A DNA stretch of 64,000 bases from Hazenella coriacea (GTDB lineage: Bacteria; Bacillota; Bacilli; Thermoactinomycetales; Thermoactinomycetaceae). Where the stretch lies: contig NZ_SMAG01000008.1 of NCBI RefSeq assembly GCF_004341825.1, forward strand, positions 55,711-119,710. The letters are read 5' to 3'. The stretch's first letter is position 1. Each line of letters opens with the position of its first letter. Below are positions 1-8,782 of the stretch, one piece after another. The notes under the pieces were generated by a model. The model did no database searches, was not told the DNA's origin, and was given only the letters and a program-made list of their open reading frames with translations. The position numbers and the translations under genes were made by a program.

Positions 1-8
1 TACCCGAT

Positions 9-503
9 TTAACGAGCAAAAAACTTTAAAATGATCGGAATTGACAAGATGACGGTGGCAAGGCGAACCATGTGTAGGGCTAAAACCTTTGGAATATCTG
101 CATCTGTGCCATGTGCAAGTAGAACCATATCGGTGGCTCCTCCTGGTGCGGCTGCAAAAAAGCTAGTCATTCCGTTCCAGCCAGTAACCTTGCCAATCAT
201 CCAGCCTACTCCAATGGCAAATACGATGGTCATGACTGCGATCAGGAGTGAGGGTGCCCAAGCTGATTTGATCTCCATTACAGTACTTCGGTTAATCTGT
301 ATGCCTAAGCTTGCTCCTAAGATGACTTGTAAGATAAAAAATGTCCAATTAGGGAACTTTTCTAATGGGATTCCACCAATATTAGCAACCGCTACTCCAG
401 CCATAGAGCCAATCATGACACCAGCAGGGATTTTTAGAAAATGTCCAACTGTACCACCTAATAAAGCAAAACCTAAAGTAAGGAGTATTTTTCCTGATTC
501 CAT
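9..503 (-). CDS. AbrB-family (AmoA/AbrB-like) membrane protein, single repeat
   Basis: A hydrophobic 164-residue protein with about five membrane segments and glycine-rich turns such as APGGATDMVLLAHG near residue 120, typical of the 'membrane AbrB duplication' family once annotated as putative ammonia monooxygenase. Full-length members carry this unit twice in about 350 residues; this gene holds only one unit, so it is either a single-repeat form or half of a split pair whose partner lies outside the window. The ATG at 503 has a good GGAGG ribosome site. A Fur-box-like sequence lies about 90 nt upstream. Substrate unknown. Confidence 0.75.
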   Translation of the reverse strand: MESGKILLTLGFALLGGTVGHFLKIPAGVMIGSMAGVAVANIGGIPLEKFPNWTFFILQVILGASLGIQINRSTVMEIKSAWAPSLLIAVMTIVFAIGVGWMIGKVTGWNGMTSFFAAAPGGATDMVLLAHGTDADIPKVLALHMVRLATVILSIPIILKFFAR

Positions 504-590
504 ATTTGTTGAACCTCCATCTAATTATTGAAGAAAATAGTTTTTAAAGAGCTATGACATGTTATAAAGTTCATTTGAAGATATTGAGAA

Positions 591-605
591 TGATAATTAT
601 TATAG
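591..605. promoter_or_regulatory. possible Fur-box-like 7-1-7 inverted repeat
   Basis: TGATAAT-T-ATTATAG matches 13 of 15 positions of the Bacillus Fur/PerR-type core TGATAAT-N-ATTATCA. It lies between the divergent AbrB-family gene and acpS, so it could act on either. Assignment rests on sequence likeness alone, in AT-rich DNA where chance matches occur. Confidence 0.35.
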
Positions 606-680
606 GGGATCAATGTCTCATCGTCACTACCGACATAAGCAGTTGGCATGAAATCATCTATAAATAGGGGAGATATTAAA

Positions 681-1067
681 ATGATTATTGGAGTTGGATC
701 AGATATTATCGAGCTAGGTCGGATCAGAGAGAAAGGGATCGATCGCTTAGCTAAACGAATTTTAACTGAATCTGAGATGGAAAGCCTACCACAAAGCGAA
801 AAGCGCCGCTTGGAATATGTGGCTGGACGATTTGCAGCCAAAGAAGCAATTTCTAAGGCATGTGGGACAGGGATTGGGAAATTCCTTTCTTTTCAAGATA
901 TTGATATCTGGGTGACTGAAAAAGGAGCCCCCCATGGAAAGCTATCCGAAAAAGCACTTGAACGTTTATATCATAACAAAGTGGTACAAATTCATGTCTC
1001 CATTTCTCATAGTGAACAAGTAGCATTAGCGATGGCAGTGATTGAACAGATTGATAAGTTTGCATAA
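681..1067 (+). CDS. acpS: holo-[acyl-carrier-protein] synthase
   Basis: A 128-residue phosphopantetheinyl transferase that moves 4'-phosphopantetheine from CoA to the serine of acyl carrier protein. The metal-binding motif GVGSDIIEL (Asp8) and RFAAKEA (Glu55) are intact, and the length is normal for AcpS. I take the ATG at 681, preceded by GGGGAGA, rather than the in-frame ATG at 648, because the protein then begins MIIGVGSD as in the family. In B. subtilis the same gene lies just upstream of ydcC and alr, as here. Confidence 0.95.
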   Translation: MIIGVGSDIIELGRIREKGIDRLAKRILTESEMESLPQSEKRRLEYVAGRFAAKEAISKACGTGIGKFLSFQDIDIWVTEKGAPHGKLSEKALERLYHNKVVQIHVSISHSEQVALAMAVIEQIDKFA

Positions 1068-1115
1068 GCGATTCTTTGTGGACATACATATATAACGCAG
1101 TTAGGAGGGACATTC

Positions 1116-1935
1116 TTGTATTTAGTCACAGCCCACGAAATGCGCCAATGCGACCAATATACGATTGAACAAATGGGTGTGCCTGGGATGATATTGATGG
1201 ATCATGCCGGGAAAGCAGTTGCAGAAGCTGTGATGAAGCGTTTTCCAGAACCGAAGCGAGTCGTTGTTTTGTTAGGAACAGGCAATAATGGAGGCGATGG
1301 TTGGGGTGCTACACGCTATCTACATTTTCAGGGATGGATCGTAGATCTATGGTTAGTGGGGAACGAGGAGAGATTAACTAGGGAGGTTCGATGGGGAAGA
1401 AAAGTGGTTAGGTGAACTATTTCAACAAGTGCATGTCCCTTTACTCCTCGATGCAGATGCCTTAAATATTTTGGCTGACCATCCTTTGTTTCATTCGGTT
1501 CGCTCCCGTTACCTTGTAACGGTATGTACTCCACACCCCGGAGAATGTGCACGTTTGTTACAAACAACCATTTCATCCTTTGAATCAGCTCGACCTCAAG
1601 CAACTATGGAGCTGACGAAAAAAATAGGAGCGATTGTTGTGTTAAAAGGTCGCTATACAATTATTGCTTTTCCTAACGGCAATTAATTGCTAAATGTAAC
1701 AGGGAGTCCATCTCTCGCAAAAGCAGGCTCTGGAGATATGCTAACTGGAATGATCGGTTCATTATTAGCACAGCGAATTCCTGCAGATCAGGCAGTTCCT
1801 ATGGGGGTTTATCTTCATGGAAAAGCGGCCGAATGGGCTTCTGGTGAAGCTCATAGTATAGCAGCAAAGGATCTACTACTCTCTATAGGACCGGCGATTC
1901 AACAAGTGATGACAAGATCTGTCCAACCTAGCTGA
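1116..1935 (+). pseudogene. nnr: NAD(P)HX epimerase/dehydratase (YjeF/Nnr), decayed by deletion, frameshift and stop
   Basis: Three fragments of one bifunctional NAD(P)HX-repair enzyme remain. Frame 1116-1415 (TTG start behind AGGAGGG) encodes the first ~90 residues of the epimerase domain, including GTGNNGGDGW. Near 1380 the sequence jumps to the dehydratase domain in another frame (GRFDGEEKW, then PLLLDADALN and TPHPGE). A TAA at 1684-1686 interrupts that domain in frame just before [19 protein letters not shown], and the rest runs to 1935. About 210-220 residues between the domains are missing compared with the usual ~500. The damage removes both activities, so this is a pseudogene unless the sequence is misassembled. 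Confidence 0.88.
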
Positions 1936-1972
1936 CAAATTTCCCGGGAAATTGACGAAGGGGAGATTCAAT

Positions 1973-2971
1973 ATGCGACAAAAAGCTTGGATGGTATGGA
2001 TAATCCTAGCGATAGTTGTCAGTGGGTGTGGGGTCAAAGATGCTCAACAAGTAGTGAATGACTTATCCAAGCGCTCTGAGGAGCTTGAATCGTATATCAG
2101 TCATGGAATGATGACCATTCAAACAGGGCAAGAACCTTTGGAGTATGAAGTGGAAGTTTGGTACAAACAACCTCATTTTTATCGAGTTGAATTAAAAAAT
2201 ATCAAGAAAGATATCACACAAATTTTGTTAAAAAATGAAACAGGAGTTTATGTACTAACCCCACACTTAAAGAAAAGTTTTCGTTTTCAAAGTGATTGGC
2301 CAGAAACTAGCGGACAAGTTTATCTGTATCAAACGATCATGAACAGTATTGTGGATGATCAAAGTCGGAAGTTTCAAGCAGGGGAAAAAGATTATCAGTT
2401 TGAAGTGGCAGCTAAGTACTCAATCAATCAAAGTTTGCAACGGCAGAAAATTTGGTTGGACCAGGAGCTTTACCCGAAAAAAGTAGATGTTCTAAATGCG
2501 AATAATGAAGTTATGATTCAAATGAACTTTGATCAGTTTAAAGCGGGAGCCTCCTTTGATAAAGATGCTTTTGATATGCAACGTAACTTAAGTAGCTTGC
2601 CACAATTTCAAAAGAAACCAGAAGAAAAACAAACAATATCAGCTGTTACACCAAGATATTTGCCACAAGGAAGTCAGTTAATGGGTGAACAAACGATTGA
2701 TAGTCCTGATGGACCTGTTGTGATTATGAGATTTAAAGGAAAGCAACCTTTTACTTTGACGCAAAAGAGTCCCCAAGTGATTGCTGCTAGTTTGCCGCTA
2801 TTGGGAAAGCCTGTGGAGTTGGAAGAATCGATCGGTGTTTTAATGGAAGTAGATCAACGAAAAAAACTTTCTTGGACCTATAATGGAACTGATTTTGAGT
2901 TATTAGGCAATTTGCCTCTTGAAGAAATGGTTTTAATAGCGAATTCTGTTTTTAACCAGCCGATCAAATAG
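1973..2971 (+). CDS. ydcC: LolA-like outer-leaflet lipoprotein (YdcC family)
   Basis: A 332-residue lipoprotein: positively charged start, hydrophobic segment and lipobox ending in VVSGC, with Cys19 as the expected lipidated residue. The body resembles the LolA-like family of B. subtilis YdcC, which sits in the same place upstream of alr and is linked to sporulation there. The ATG at 1973 follows GAAGGGGAG; the TTG at 1952 lacks a ribosome site and would spoil the signal peptide. Function in lipid or envelope handling is inferred from the fold family. A terminator follows the gene. Confidence 0.85.
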   Translation: MRQKAWMVWIILAIVVSGCGVKDAQQVVNDLSKRSEELESYISHGMMTIQTGQEPLEYEVEVWYKQPHFYRVELKNIKKDITQILLKNETGVYVLTPHLKKSFRFQSDWPETSGQVYLYQTIMNSIVDDQSRKFQAGEKDYQFEVAAKYSINQSLQRQKIWLDQELYPKKVDVLNANNEVMIQMNFDQFKAGASFDKDAFDMQRNLSSLPQFQKKPEEKQTISAVTPRYLPQGSQLMGEQTIDSPDGPVVIMRFKGKQPFTLTQKSPQVIAASLPLLGKPVELEESIGVLMEVDQRKKLSWTYNGTDFELLGNLPLEEMVLIANSVFNQPIK

Positions 2972-2981
2972 TATGGATAGG

Positions 2982-3012
2982 TGGACAGTTCGATTGATCT
3001 GTCCATTTTTTT
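2982..3012 (+). terminator. Rho-independent terminator after ydcC
   Basis: TGGACAG and CTGTCCA form a perfect 7-bp stem around a 10-nt loop, followed by seven T residues. Confidence 0.85.
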
Positions 3013-3033
3013 GCTCATCTTTTCATTGGATTT

Positions 3034-3042
3034 TGGTATAAT
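3034..3042 (+). promoter_or_regulatory. extended -10 promoter for the alr operon
   Basis: TGG-TATAAT is a perfect -10 hexamer with the extended TGn element, 46 nt before the small membrane-protein gene that precedes alr. The -35 match (TTGCTC at 3011, spacing 20) is poor, as is common with extended -10 promoters. Confidence 0.6.
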
Positions 3043-3087
3043 ACAGTTTAGCATTTGGACAATAGCAACAGTTAGGATGAGATATTC

Positions 3088-3516
3088 ATGGAAAAGCCGA
3101 TTATTGAGGAGCGTTCAAGTTATAATGTCCTTTTAGTTCGAAAAAACTGGAGTATGCGTATCTTTGATACCAGTTTATTTCTCCTAGGGTTAGGTTTTTT
3201 GTTTATATTTTTTGAATTTCGTTCCCCGCCTTTTATTGCAGGGGCTATTGCTATTGCGGTGCTCTCGATCTTCATCGCACCTGCATTATTTCGCTTCATT
3301 GGTCGACCCCACTATAAGCTTTATCAGGATCATCTGGTGGTGCGAATCTGGAATAGAGAAAAATCGATTCCTTTGACGGATATGGAACGCGATTTTGACC
3401 TACCCTATTTTTATCGTGTTCGTAAGAAAAGGACCCCTCTACTTGTGAGTGATAACTTTCTTGGCGAACTCAATAACCGCTTGGAAGTGATAAAACGTGG
3501 AAAAAAATCAAAGTAA
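3088..3516 (+). CDS. small membrane protein of unknown function upstream of alr
   Basis: A 142-residue protein I do not recognise. Two hydrophobic segments (about residues 25-45 and 52-72) are followed by a basic soluble part of ~70 residues containing HYKLYQDHLVVRIW. The layout of two membrane helices followed by a beta-rich tail recalls bacterial PH-like proteins, but that is a guess. It overlaps the alr start by 20 nt, so the two are probably co-translated from the promoter at 3034. Confidence 0.6.
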   Translation: MEKPIIEERSSYNVLLVRKNWSMRIFDTSLFLLGLGFLFIFFEFRSPPFIAGAIAIAVLSIFIAPALFRFIGRPHYKLYQDHLVVRIWNREKSIPLTDMERDFDLPYFYRVRKKRTPLLVSDNFLGELNNRLEVIKRGKKSK

Positions 3517-4681
3517 GGGATATGGCAGAGATACCGTAATTGAAATAGATTTAGATGCAGTCGCTCATAACGTAAAACAATTTATTCAACATTTACCCAA
3601 AGGAAAGCGAATCATGGCGGTTGTGAAAGCCGATGCATATGGTCATGGAGCGATCCCTGTTGCGCGTGAGGCCTTGGAGGCTGGTGCTACTTATCTAGGT
3701 GTGGCTCTAGTAGATGAAGGGATCGAATTGCGCCGTGCAGGTATAGAAGCTCCCATTCTAGTTTTGGGATATACTCCAACACATGCCATCGCTGATGCGA
3801 TCCATCACCATCTTCATTTAACTGTTTTTTCAAATGATGTATTAAATGAAATAGAGGCTACGGCTGCTCGTTTGCAAAAGAAAGCGATGATCCATGTGAA
3901 AGTGGACACTGGGATGGGTCGGATTGGGTTGCAACCTAAGGATGCTATTTCATTTATTACCACAGCATTAAAGTCTCCACATGTGATTGTAGAAGGCTTG
4001 TTTACGCACTTTGCTACAGCTGATGAGGTAGATAAGAATTATACCTACTATCAAGAAGAGCAGTTTGCTGTTGTAACGAGAGGATTAGAAAAGCTAGGGA
4101 TTAAAATTCCTGTGGTTCATTCTACCAATAGTGCAGCGGCGATTGACTTACCTGATCATGTGTATGATATGATTCGGCTTGGTATTAGTCTTTATGGTTA
4201 CTATCCTTCAAAGGATGTTGACCATCGAAAAGTACAGCTTAAACCGGCTTTAACCTTTAAAACGAAAATTGTTCATCTAAAACAGTTGCCAGCCGGTTGG
4301 GGAGTTAGCTATGGGAAAACATATAAGGCTCATGGCGATGAGTGGATTGCGACCCTTCCAGTAGGATATGCGGATGGTTTGAGTCGCCAACGGTCTAATC
4401 GTGGTCATGCACTGGTGAATGGTGTAAAAGTCCCTATGATTGGTCGAGTCTGTATGGATCAAGTGATGTTAGATGTTTCCAAAGCGATGCCTGTGAAGAT
4501 CGGTGATGAAGTTGTGCTATATGGAAAACAAGGTAATAATCAAATAACTGTCGATGAAGTTGCAGAAGAATTGAATACAATCAACTATGAGATTACTTCT
4601 TTGCTAAGCCACCGGATTCCAAGGATCTACTATAAAAAAGGTCAAGCTGTAGAGATTTATAACCGGTTGCGTTTAACGTAA
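3497..4681 (+). CDS. alr: alanine racemase
   Basis: A 394-residue fold-type III PLP enzyme that interconverts L- and D-alanine for peptidoglycan. The PLP-binding motif AVVKADAYGHG contains Lys44, and the second catalytic base Tyr272 lies in GVSYGKTY. The C-terminal beta domain holds MIGRVCMDQVMLDV. GTG start at 3497, inside the preceding gene. Position directly upstream of endoAI-endoA is the Bacillus arrangement. Confidence 0.96.
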   Translation: MEKNQSKGYGRDTVIEIDLDAVAHNVKQFIQHLPKGKRIMAVVKADAYGHGAIPVAREALEAGATYLGVALVDEGIELRRAGIEAPILVLGYTPTHAIADAIHHHLHLTVFSNDVLNEIEATAARLQKKAMIHVKVDTGMGRIGLQPKDAISFITTALKSPHVIVEGLFTHFATADEVDKNYTYYQEEQFAVVTRGLEKLGIKIPVVHSTNSAAAIDLPDHVYDMIRLGISLYGYYPSKDVDHRKVQLKPALTFKTKIVHLKQLPAGWGVSYGKTYKAHGDEWIATLPVGYADGLSRQRSNRGHALVNGVKVPMIGRVCMDQVMLDVSKAMPVKIGDEVVLYGKQGNNQITVDEVAEELNTINYEITSLLSHRIPRIYYKKGQAVEIYNRLRLT

Positions 4682-4883
4682 TATCTGTTAAAAATCTAAA
4701 AAAACATCCTTCTTTTTAAAAAAAGGTAGGAGGAATTTTGCCGATAAGAACGAATACATTTAACTATGTCTTGTTTTCGTTCTACCTGGTACTTATTCTA
4801 AGTATATTTTTGCATCAGGTTCGACATAATGGTAGTATTAAATGGGAATCGTTAACGGTGATGATTGGTTGGGGGTGCGTCAG

Positions 4884-5156
4884 TTGTCCGGTACCAAAAG
4901 AATTATGATTAGCCTACCAAAAAATTTACTTCAAGAAGTAGATGGTATGGTGCAAAGGGATAACTCCAATCGAAGTGAGTTTATTCGTCAAGCGATGAAG
5001 ATGTATCTTCAAGAGCGTAAAAAGCGAATGATTCGTGAGATGATGCAACGAGGTTATATGGAAATGGCTCGGATTAACCTCAATATGGCGTCTGAAGCAT
5101 TCGTGGCAGAAGAAGAGGCTGAAGATACATTGGATCGATTGGTTAGCGGGGTGTAA
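4884..5156 (+). CDS. endoAI: antitoxin EndoAI (MazE-like, ribbon-helix-helix)
   Basis: A 90-residue antitoxin: an N-terminal ribbon-helix-helix DNA-binding domain ([15 protein letters not shown], then [14 protein letters not shown]) and an acidic C-terminal tail ([21 protein letters not shown]) that binds the toxin. I prefer the TTG at 4884, which follows GGGGGTG at good spacing and gives the ~93-residue length of B. subtilis EndoAI; the ATG at 4842 has no ribosome site. It stands 5 nt before endoA, as in other MazEF-type operons. Confidence 0.93.
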   Translation: MSGTKRIMISLPKNLLQEVDGMVQRDNSNRSEFIRQAMKMYLQERKKRMIREMMQRGYMEMARINLNMASEAFVAEEEAEDTLDRLVSGV

Positions 5157-5161
5157 CCGAT

Positions 5162-5512
5162 TTGATTGTTAAACGTGGCGATGTCTATTTCGCAGATCTA
5201 TCCCCAGTGGTCGGATCCGAACAGGGTGGGGTTCGTCCTGTTTTGATCATTCAAAACGATATTGGCAATCGGTTTAGCCCCACCGTGATTGTCGCCGCGA
5301 TTACTGCACAAATCCAAAAGGCCAAATTGCCTACTCATGTTGAAATTGACGCTAAAGCTTATGGGTTCGACCGGGATTCCGTCATCTTGTTAGAACAGAT
5401 TCGAACAATTGACAAGCAACGTCTAACTGATAAAATTACTCACCTGGATGATGAGATGATGTGTAGGGTCAATGAAGCTTTGCAAATTAGCTTAGGAATG
5501 ATTGATTTTTAG
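5162..5512 (+). CDS. endoA: mRNA interferase EndoA (MazF toxin)
   Basis: A 116-residue endoribonuclease of the MazF/PemK family, the same length as B. subtilis EndoA (NdoA), which cuts mRNA at UACAU-type sites. Family signatures are intact: [20 protein letters not shown] at the start, RPVLIIQND, and a C-terminal [12 protein letters not shown] start just after endoAI, so translation is coupled to the antitoxin. Followed by a strong terminator that separates the pair from the sigma-B genes. Confidence 0.96.
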   Translation: MIVKRGDVYFADLSPVVGSEQGGVRPVLIIQNDIGNRFSPTVIVAAITAQIQKAKLPTHVEIDAKAYGFDRDSVILLEQIRTIDKQRLTDKITHLDDEMMCRVNEALQISLGMIDF

Positions 5513-5550
5513 TAGGAGAACGGAAATTTGAAGTCCGTTCTCCTATTTTG
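5513..5550 (+). terminator. terminator after endoA
   Basis: TAGGAGAACGGA and TCCGTTCTCCTA form a perfect 12-bp stem with a 9-nt loop and a T-rich tail. The left arm begins at the endoA stop codon. Confidence 0.92.
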
Positions 5551-5890
5551 TTTTGTCCACACTTAGCAAAACATTTGAGATGGGTTTCAACGGATTTTAG
5601 GTGATTTGTTACTGTATTTGGTTATATGGAGTTATTTAATAGCAGTTAGCTACTCCTAATCTCTTTCAAGATATGATATTTTAAAAACAAGTAGATTTTT
5701 AAAGTCGTCATATGTAATGAGTTTATATGATTCAGATTTATGTTATAACATTTAGAGAATGTCGTATAAGCAGAACTCAACCACTAGATCAGTTTGGTTT
5801 ATCGTTGAATTTACTTGAAGAACGTGAATGGTACAGGACTGTTATAAATTTGTTTCTGAAGAATTTGGGTATACTTTTAACTCCTGGCTC
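5551..5890. other. AT-rich gap between endoA and rsbU, no gene recognised
   Basis: About 340 bp where B. subtilis keeps rsbR-rsbS-rsbT. A reading frame at 5727-5957 runs into rsbU but has no ribosome site and no recognisable product. GGGTAT at 5871 recalls a sigma-B -10 box, yet no properly spaced GTTTAA precedes it. Confidence 0.4.
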
Positions 5891-5904
5891 AAGGGGACTT
5901 TTCT

Positions 5905-6909
5905 ATGGATATCTATTTACAAAAACAATACGAGAGGCTGTTAACCTCATATATTAAAAATCCTACTGAAGATCATCTTTACAGTGCACAACAGTTAAGA
6001 AAATGGATTATGGAACAACGAGTTCCACCAGAAGAACTAGTTAATTTCCATATTTCTACAATTAAGAAATTAATTCCCGGTCTTCCGCCTCAATTAAAAG
6101 ATTCATTTGATTTGTTGATTGAAGTGATGATTGGTTATGGGATGGCTTATCAAGAAACAGAAAAACTGGTAAACAGACAGCGTGAACTTGAGTATGAGAT
6201 CGAGGTTGCTGTGGGAATGCAACAAACTCTGCTCCCGCCCAGTCCGCCACCTTTAGAAGGGGTAGATATGGGTATTATTAGTGTGGCTGCCAAACGAATG
6301 AGTGGTGATTACTATAATTTTGTTGATCATGGAATTGGATCATTAGGAATTGCGATTGCTGATATCATTGGCAAAGGGATTCCTGCAGCTCTTTGTATGT
6401 CCATGATCAAATATGCGATGGATCGATTAGATGATCAACCACTATCCCCTTCAGAAACGTTACGGGGGCTGAATACCGTAGTCGAGCGTAACGTGGATCC
6501 TAGTATGTTTATTACAATGGTCTATGGGGTATATGATTCGTTGAATCACCATTTTCGCTATGCGACAGCGGGGCATGAACCAGGCATTATCTACAAAGCT
6601 CAGGAAGATCATTTTGAGGATATGAAAACACAAGGGCTTGTTCTAGGAGTATCACGTGATGTGGATTATCCAGAATATACAATAGAGTGTCAACCTGGGG
6701 ATGCGATTATTTTATTTTCAGATGGTGTGACAGAGTGTAAAGTAGACGGTGACTTTTTACAACGAGATACTTTGAAAGAGCTGATCCGTGAAGCTTTACC
6801 GTTACCTGCTCAGGAGGCAGTTGAACAAATCCATCATAAGTTATTTGAGATGACTAACTATCAGATTAAAGACGACCAGACCATTCTGATCATCAAACGG
6901 GTAGAATGA
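5905..6909 (+). CDS. rsbU: PP2C-type phosphatase RsbU, activator of sigma-B
   Basis: 334 residues: an N-terminal helical RsbU_N-type domain (about 1-80, region MDIYLQKQYERLL to YGMAYQETE), a short linker, and a SpoIIE/PP2C domain. Metal-binding motifs are present (SGDYYNF, AIADIIGKG, ILFSDGVTE). It dephosphorylates RsbV-P so that RsbV releases sigma-B from RsbW. The ATG at 5905 has AAGGGGA upstream. In B. subtilis the N-domain is the docking site of RsbT, but no rsbT is seen here, so the input signal must come from elsewhere. Confidence 0.93.
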   Translation: MDIYLQKQYERLLTSYIKNPTEDHLYSAQQLRKWIMEQRVPPEELVNFHISTIKKLIPGLPPQLKDSFDLLIEVMIGYGMAYQETEKLVNRQRELEYEIEVAVGMQQTLLPPSPPPLEGVDMGIISVAAKRMSGDYYNFVDHGIGSLGIAIADIIGKGIPAALCMSMIKYAMDRLDDQPLSPSETLRGLNTVVERNVDPSMFITMVYGVYDSLNHHFRYATAGHEPGIIYKAQEDHFEDMKTQGLVLGVSRDVDYPEYTIECQPGDAIILFSDGVTECKVDGDFLQRDTLKELIREALPLPAQEAVEQIHHKLFEMTNYQIKDDQTILIIKRVE

Positions 6910-6953
6910 AAAATTAGAAATAAAGGTAGATCTAGATTGGAGGTCGAAGTGGA

Positions 6954-7271
6954 ATGAATATCTCTATTCAAGAAAAAATAGATCCTAATAAAGGTCCAAT
7001 CATTTATGTCCAAGGGGAAATAGATGTGTATACAGCCCCGCAATTGAGAGAGCGACTTCTTCCCCTTTGTGAAAAAGGAACGACAGTCACCCTTGACTTA
7101 GCTGGTGTTGAGTACATTGATAGTACTGGACTAGGGGTTTTGATTGGAGCTTATAAAGCACAGCGAGCCACTGCTGGCAAATTGGTGCTTGTTGGTATGA
7201 ATGGACGACTTTTAAGGCTATTTAAAATCACGGGCTTACATGAGATTATTGAGATTGAAGAAACAACGTAG
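6954..7271 (+). CDS. rsbV: anti-sigma factor antagonist RsbV
   Basis: A 105-residue STAS-domain protein. Ser57 in YIDSTGLGVL is the residue phosphorylated by RsbW; the unphosphorylated form binds RsbW and frees sigma-B. ATG follows GGAGGTCG. It lies between rsbU and rsbW, the order seen in sigma-B operons, which favours RsbV over the sporulation paralogue SpoIIAA. Confidence 0.95.
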   Translation: MNISIQEKIDPNKGPIIYVQGEIDVYTAPQLRERLLPLCEKGTTVTLDLAGVEYIDSTGLGVLIGAYKAQRATAGKLVLVGMNGRLLRLFKITGLHEIIEIEETT

Positions 7272-7285
7272 GAGGATGGCAAATC

Positions 7286-7774
7286 ATGAGTAACCAACCT
7301 ATAGATTTGGTGAATTTAACCATTCCTGCCAAGCCTGATTATGTAGGAATTGCTCGGTTAGCGGTCTCGGGTATTGCCAATCGCATGGGTTTCTCATATG
7401 ACGATATAGAAGACCTTAAGTTAGCTGTCGCTGAAGCGTGTACCAATGCGGTAGACCACGCCTATTGTGGTGGGGATGGGGAAATTGTGTTGAGTTGCAA
7501 TATCTTTGAAAACCGCTTGGAAATTAAAGTCGTCGATCATGGTCACAGTTTTGATGTTAGCGAAGTAGAATCAAGAACTGGTCCGATTAGTATCGAACCA
7601 ACCATGAATGCTCTGCGCGAACGTGGGCTAGGGTTATATCTGATGAGAACATTGATGGATCAAGTAGACATTAAAGGTGATAACGGTGTGATCGTAACGA
7701 TGACCAAGTTTATCCGAAAGGACGTGGTGGAGTCACATGTCGAGTCGCCCACATCCTACCCAACCAACCGATGA
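7286..7774 (+). CDS. rsbW: serine-protein kinase and anti-sigma-B factor RsbW
   Basis: A 162-residue GHKL-type kinase. The N box AVAEACTNAVDHAY and the G-box motifs KVVDHG and ERGLGLYLMRTLMD form the ATP site. It holds sigma-B inactive and phosphorylates RsbV. The 3' end overlaps the sigB start by 38 nt, so the anti-sigma and sigma factors are made in a coupled way. Good AGGAGG site before the ATG. Confidence 0.95.
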   Translation: MSNQPIDLVNLTIPAKPDYVGIARLAVSGIANRMGFSYDDIEDLKLAVAEACTNAVDHAYCGGDGEIVLSCNIFENRLEIKVVDHGHSFDVSEVESRTGPISIEPTMNALRERGLGLYLMRTLMDQVDIKGDNGVIVTMTKFIRKDVVESHVESPTSYPTNR

Positions 7775-8525
7775 CCAAGTGCTTGCCTGGATTCAAAAGT
7801 ATCAGGAGGATGGGGATAAAGAAGCGCAAGCACTCTTGGTGAATCACTTTAAAGATTTAGTAGAGACACTTGCGTTTAAGTTTGCACGGGGCTCAGAACC
7901 GCATGAAGATCTGGTTCAAGTAGGAATGATTGGTCTAATTGCATCTTTTAAACGATATGATAGTAACTTTGGACGAAGCTTTGAAGGATTTGCGGTTCCT
8001 ACCATTATTGGGGAGATTAAGCGTCATATTCGAGATAAAACTTGGAGTGTTCACGTCCCTAGACGAATTAAAGAACTGGGTCCGCGGATTAAGCACGCTG
8101 TTGAAGAATTGACCACCCAATTGCAACGATCCCCACAAGTGAAAGAGATTGCTAATTATCTGGGTGTTAGTATGGAAGAGGTTTTAGAAACGATGGAGAT
8201 GGGACGGAGTTACCACGCAGTCTCAGTCGATAGTCCCATTGAAGCAAGCAATGATGGGAGTCAAGTAACTTTACTTGACCTGGTGGGTACAGAAGATGCA
8301 GGATTTGAAAAGATTGATAAAAAATTGTTACTAGAAAAAGTGTTTCATGTGTTGAATCAAAGAGAAAAAGAGATCCTTCAGCTCACCTACTTTGAGAATC
8401 TTAGTCAAAAGCAAGCAGGTGAACAATTGGGAATCTCCCAGATGCATGTTTCACGAATCCAAAGACGAGCCCTCCAAAAACTTCGACAAGCCATCCGGAT
8501 GGAACCATCTGAGGTGATCAGCTAA
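7737..8525 (+). CDS. sigB: RNA polymerase sigma factor SigB
   Basis: A 262-residue group 3 sigma factor (SigB/SigF/SigG type). Region 2 contains DLVQVGMIGLIASFKRYD and the -10 recognition helix; region 3 follows KTWSVHVPRR; region 4 ends with the helix-turn-helix NLSQKQAGEQLGISQMHVSR. Placement after rsbU-V-W identifies it as the general stress factor. The gene starts inside rsbW with GGTGGAG upstream. No rsbX follows; a terminator does. Confidence 0.95.
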   Translation: MSSRPHPTQPTDDQVLAWIQKYQEDGDKEAQALLVNHFKDLVETLAFKFARGSEPHEDLVQVGMIGLIASFKRYDSNFGRSFEGFAVPTIIGEIKRHIRDKTWSVHVPRRIKELGPRIKHAVEELTTQLQRSPQVKEIANYLGVSMEEVLETMEMGRSYHAVSVDSPIEASNDGSQVTLLDLVGTEDAGFEKIDKKLLLEKVFHVLNQREKEILQLTYFENLSQKQAGEQLGISQMHVSRIQRRALQKLRQAIRMEPSEVIS

Positions 8526-8560
8526 AGTGTACCTGATTCAGAAAGGGTGCACTTTTTTTG
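8525..8560 (+). terminator. terminator of the sigma-B operon
   Basis: AAGTGTACC pairs with GGGTGCACTT (nine pairs, one G-U), loop of about 11 nt, followed by seven T residues. Confidence 0.9.
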
Positions 8561-8782
8561 TACCGTTAAGAAGCAAAAAAAGTTAAAATGGTTTTTGTAT
8601 GATGTTTTAAGCGTAAAATGTAACAGGGATTGAGTGTTTTTAAAGGAAAGTAAATATCGAGCTCCCGTGCTATAGAATCGGGAGTAATCATTACTTGAGC
8701 GATTCCAAACTTTTAACGAATTGACACGGTTGAAGAAAAGTAAGAGTTCTGGACAAATATATCAAATGCAGGTGATAGATAC

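Noticed and set aside
5840..5876. Sigma-B promoter before rsbU (GTTTCT ... GGGTAT)
   Set aside because: The spacing between the two elements is about 9 nt, shorter than the 12-15 nt of known sigma-B promoters.
5727..5957. 76-codon frame upstream of and into rsbU
   Set aside because: No ribosome site, no recognisable product, and it overlaps the well-supported rsbU start.
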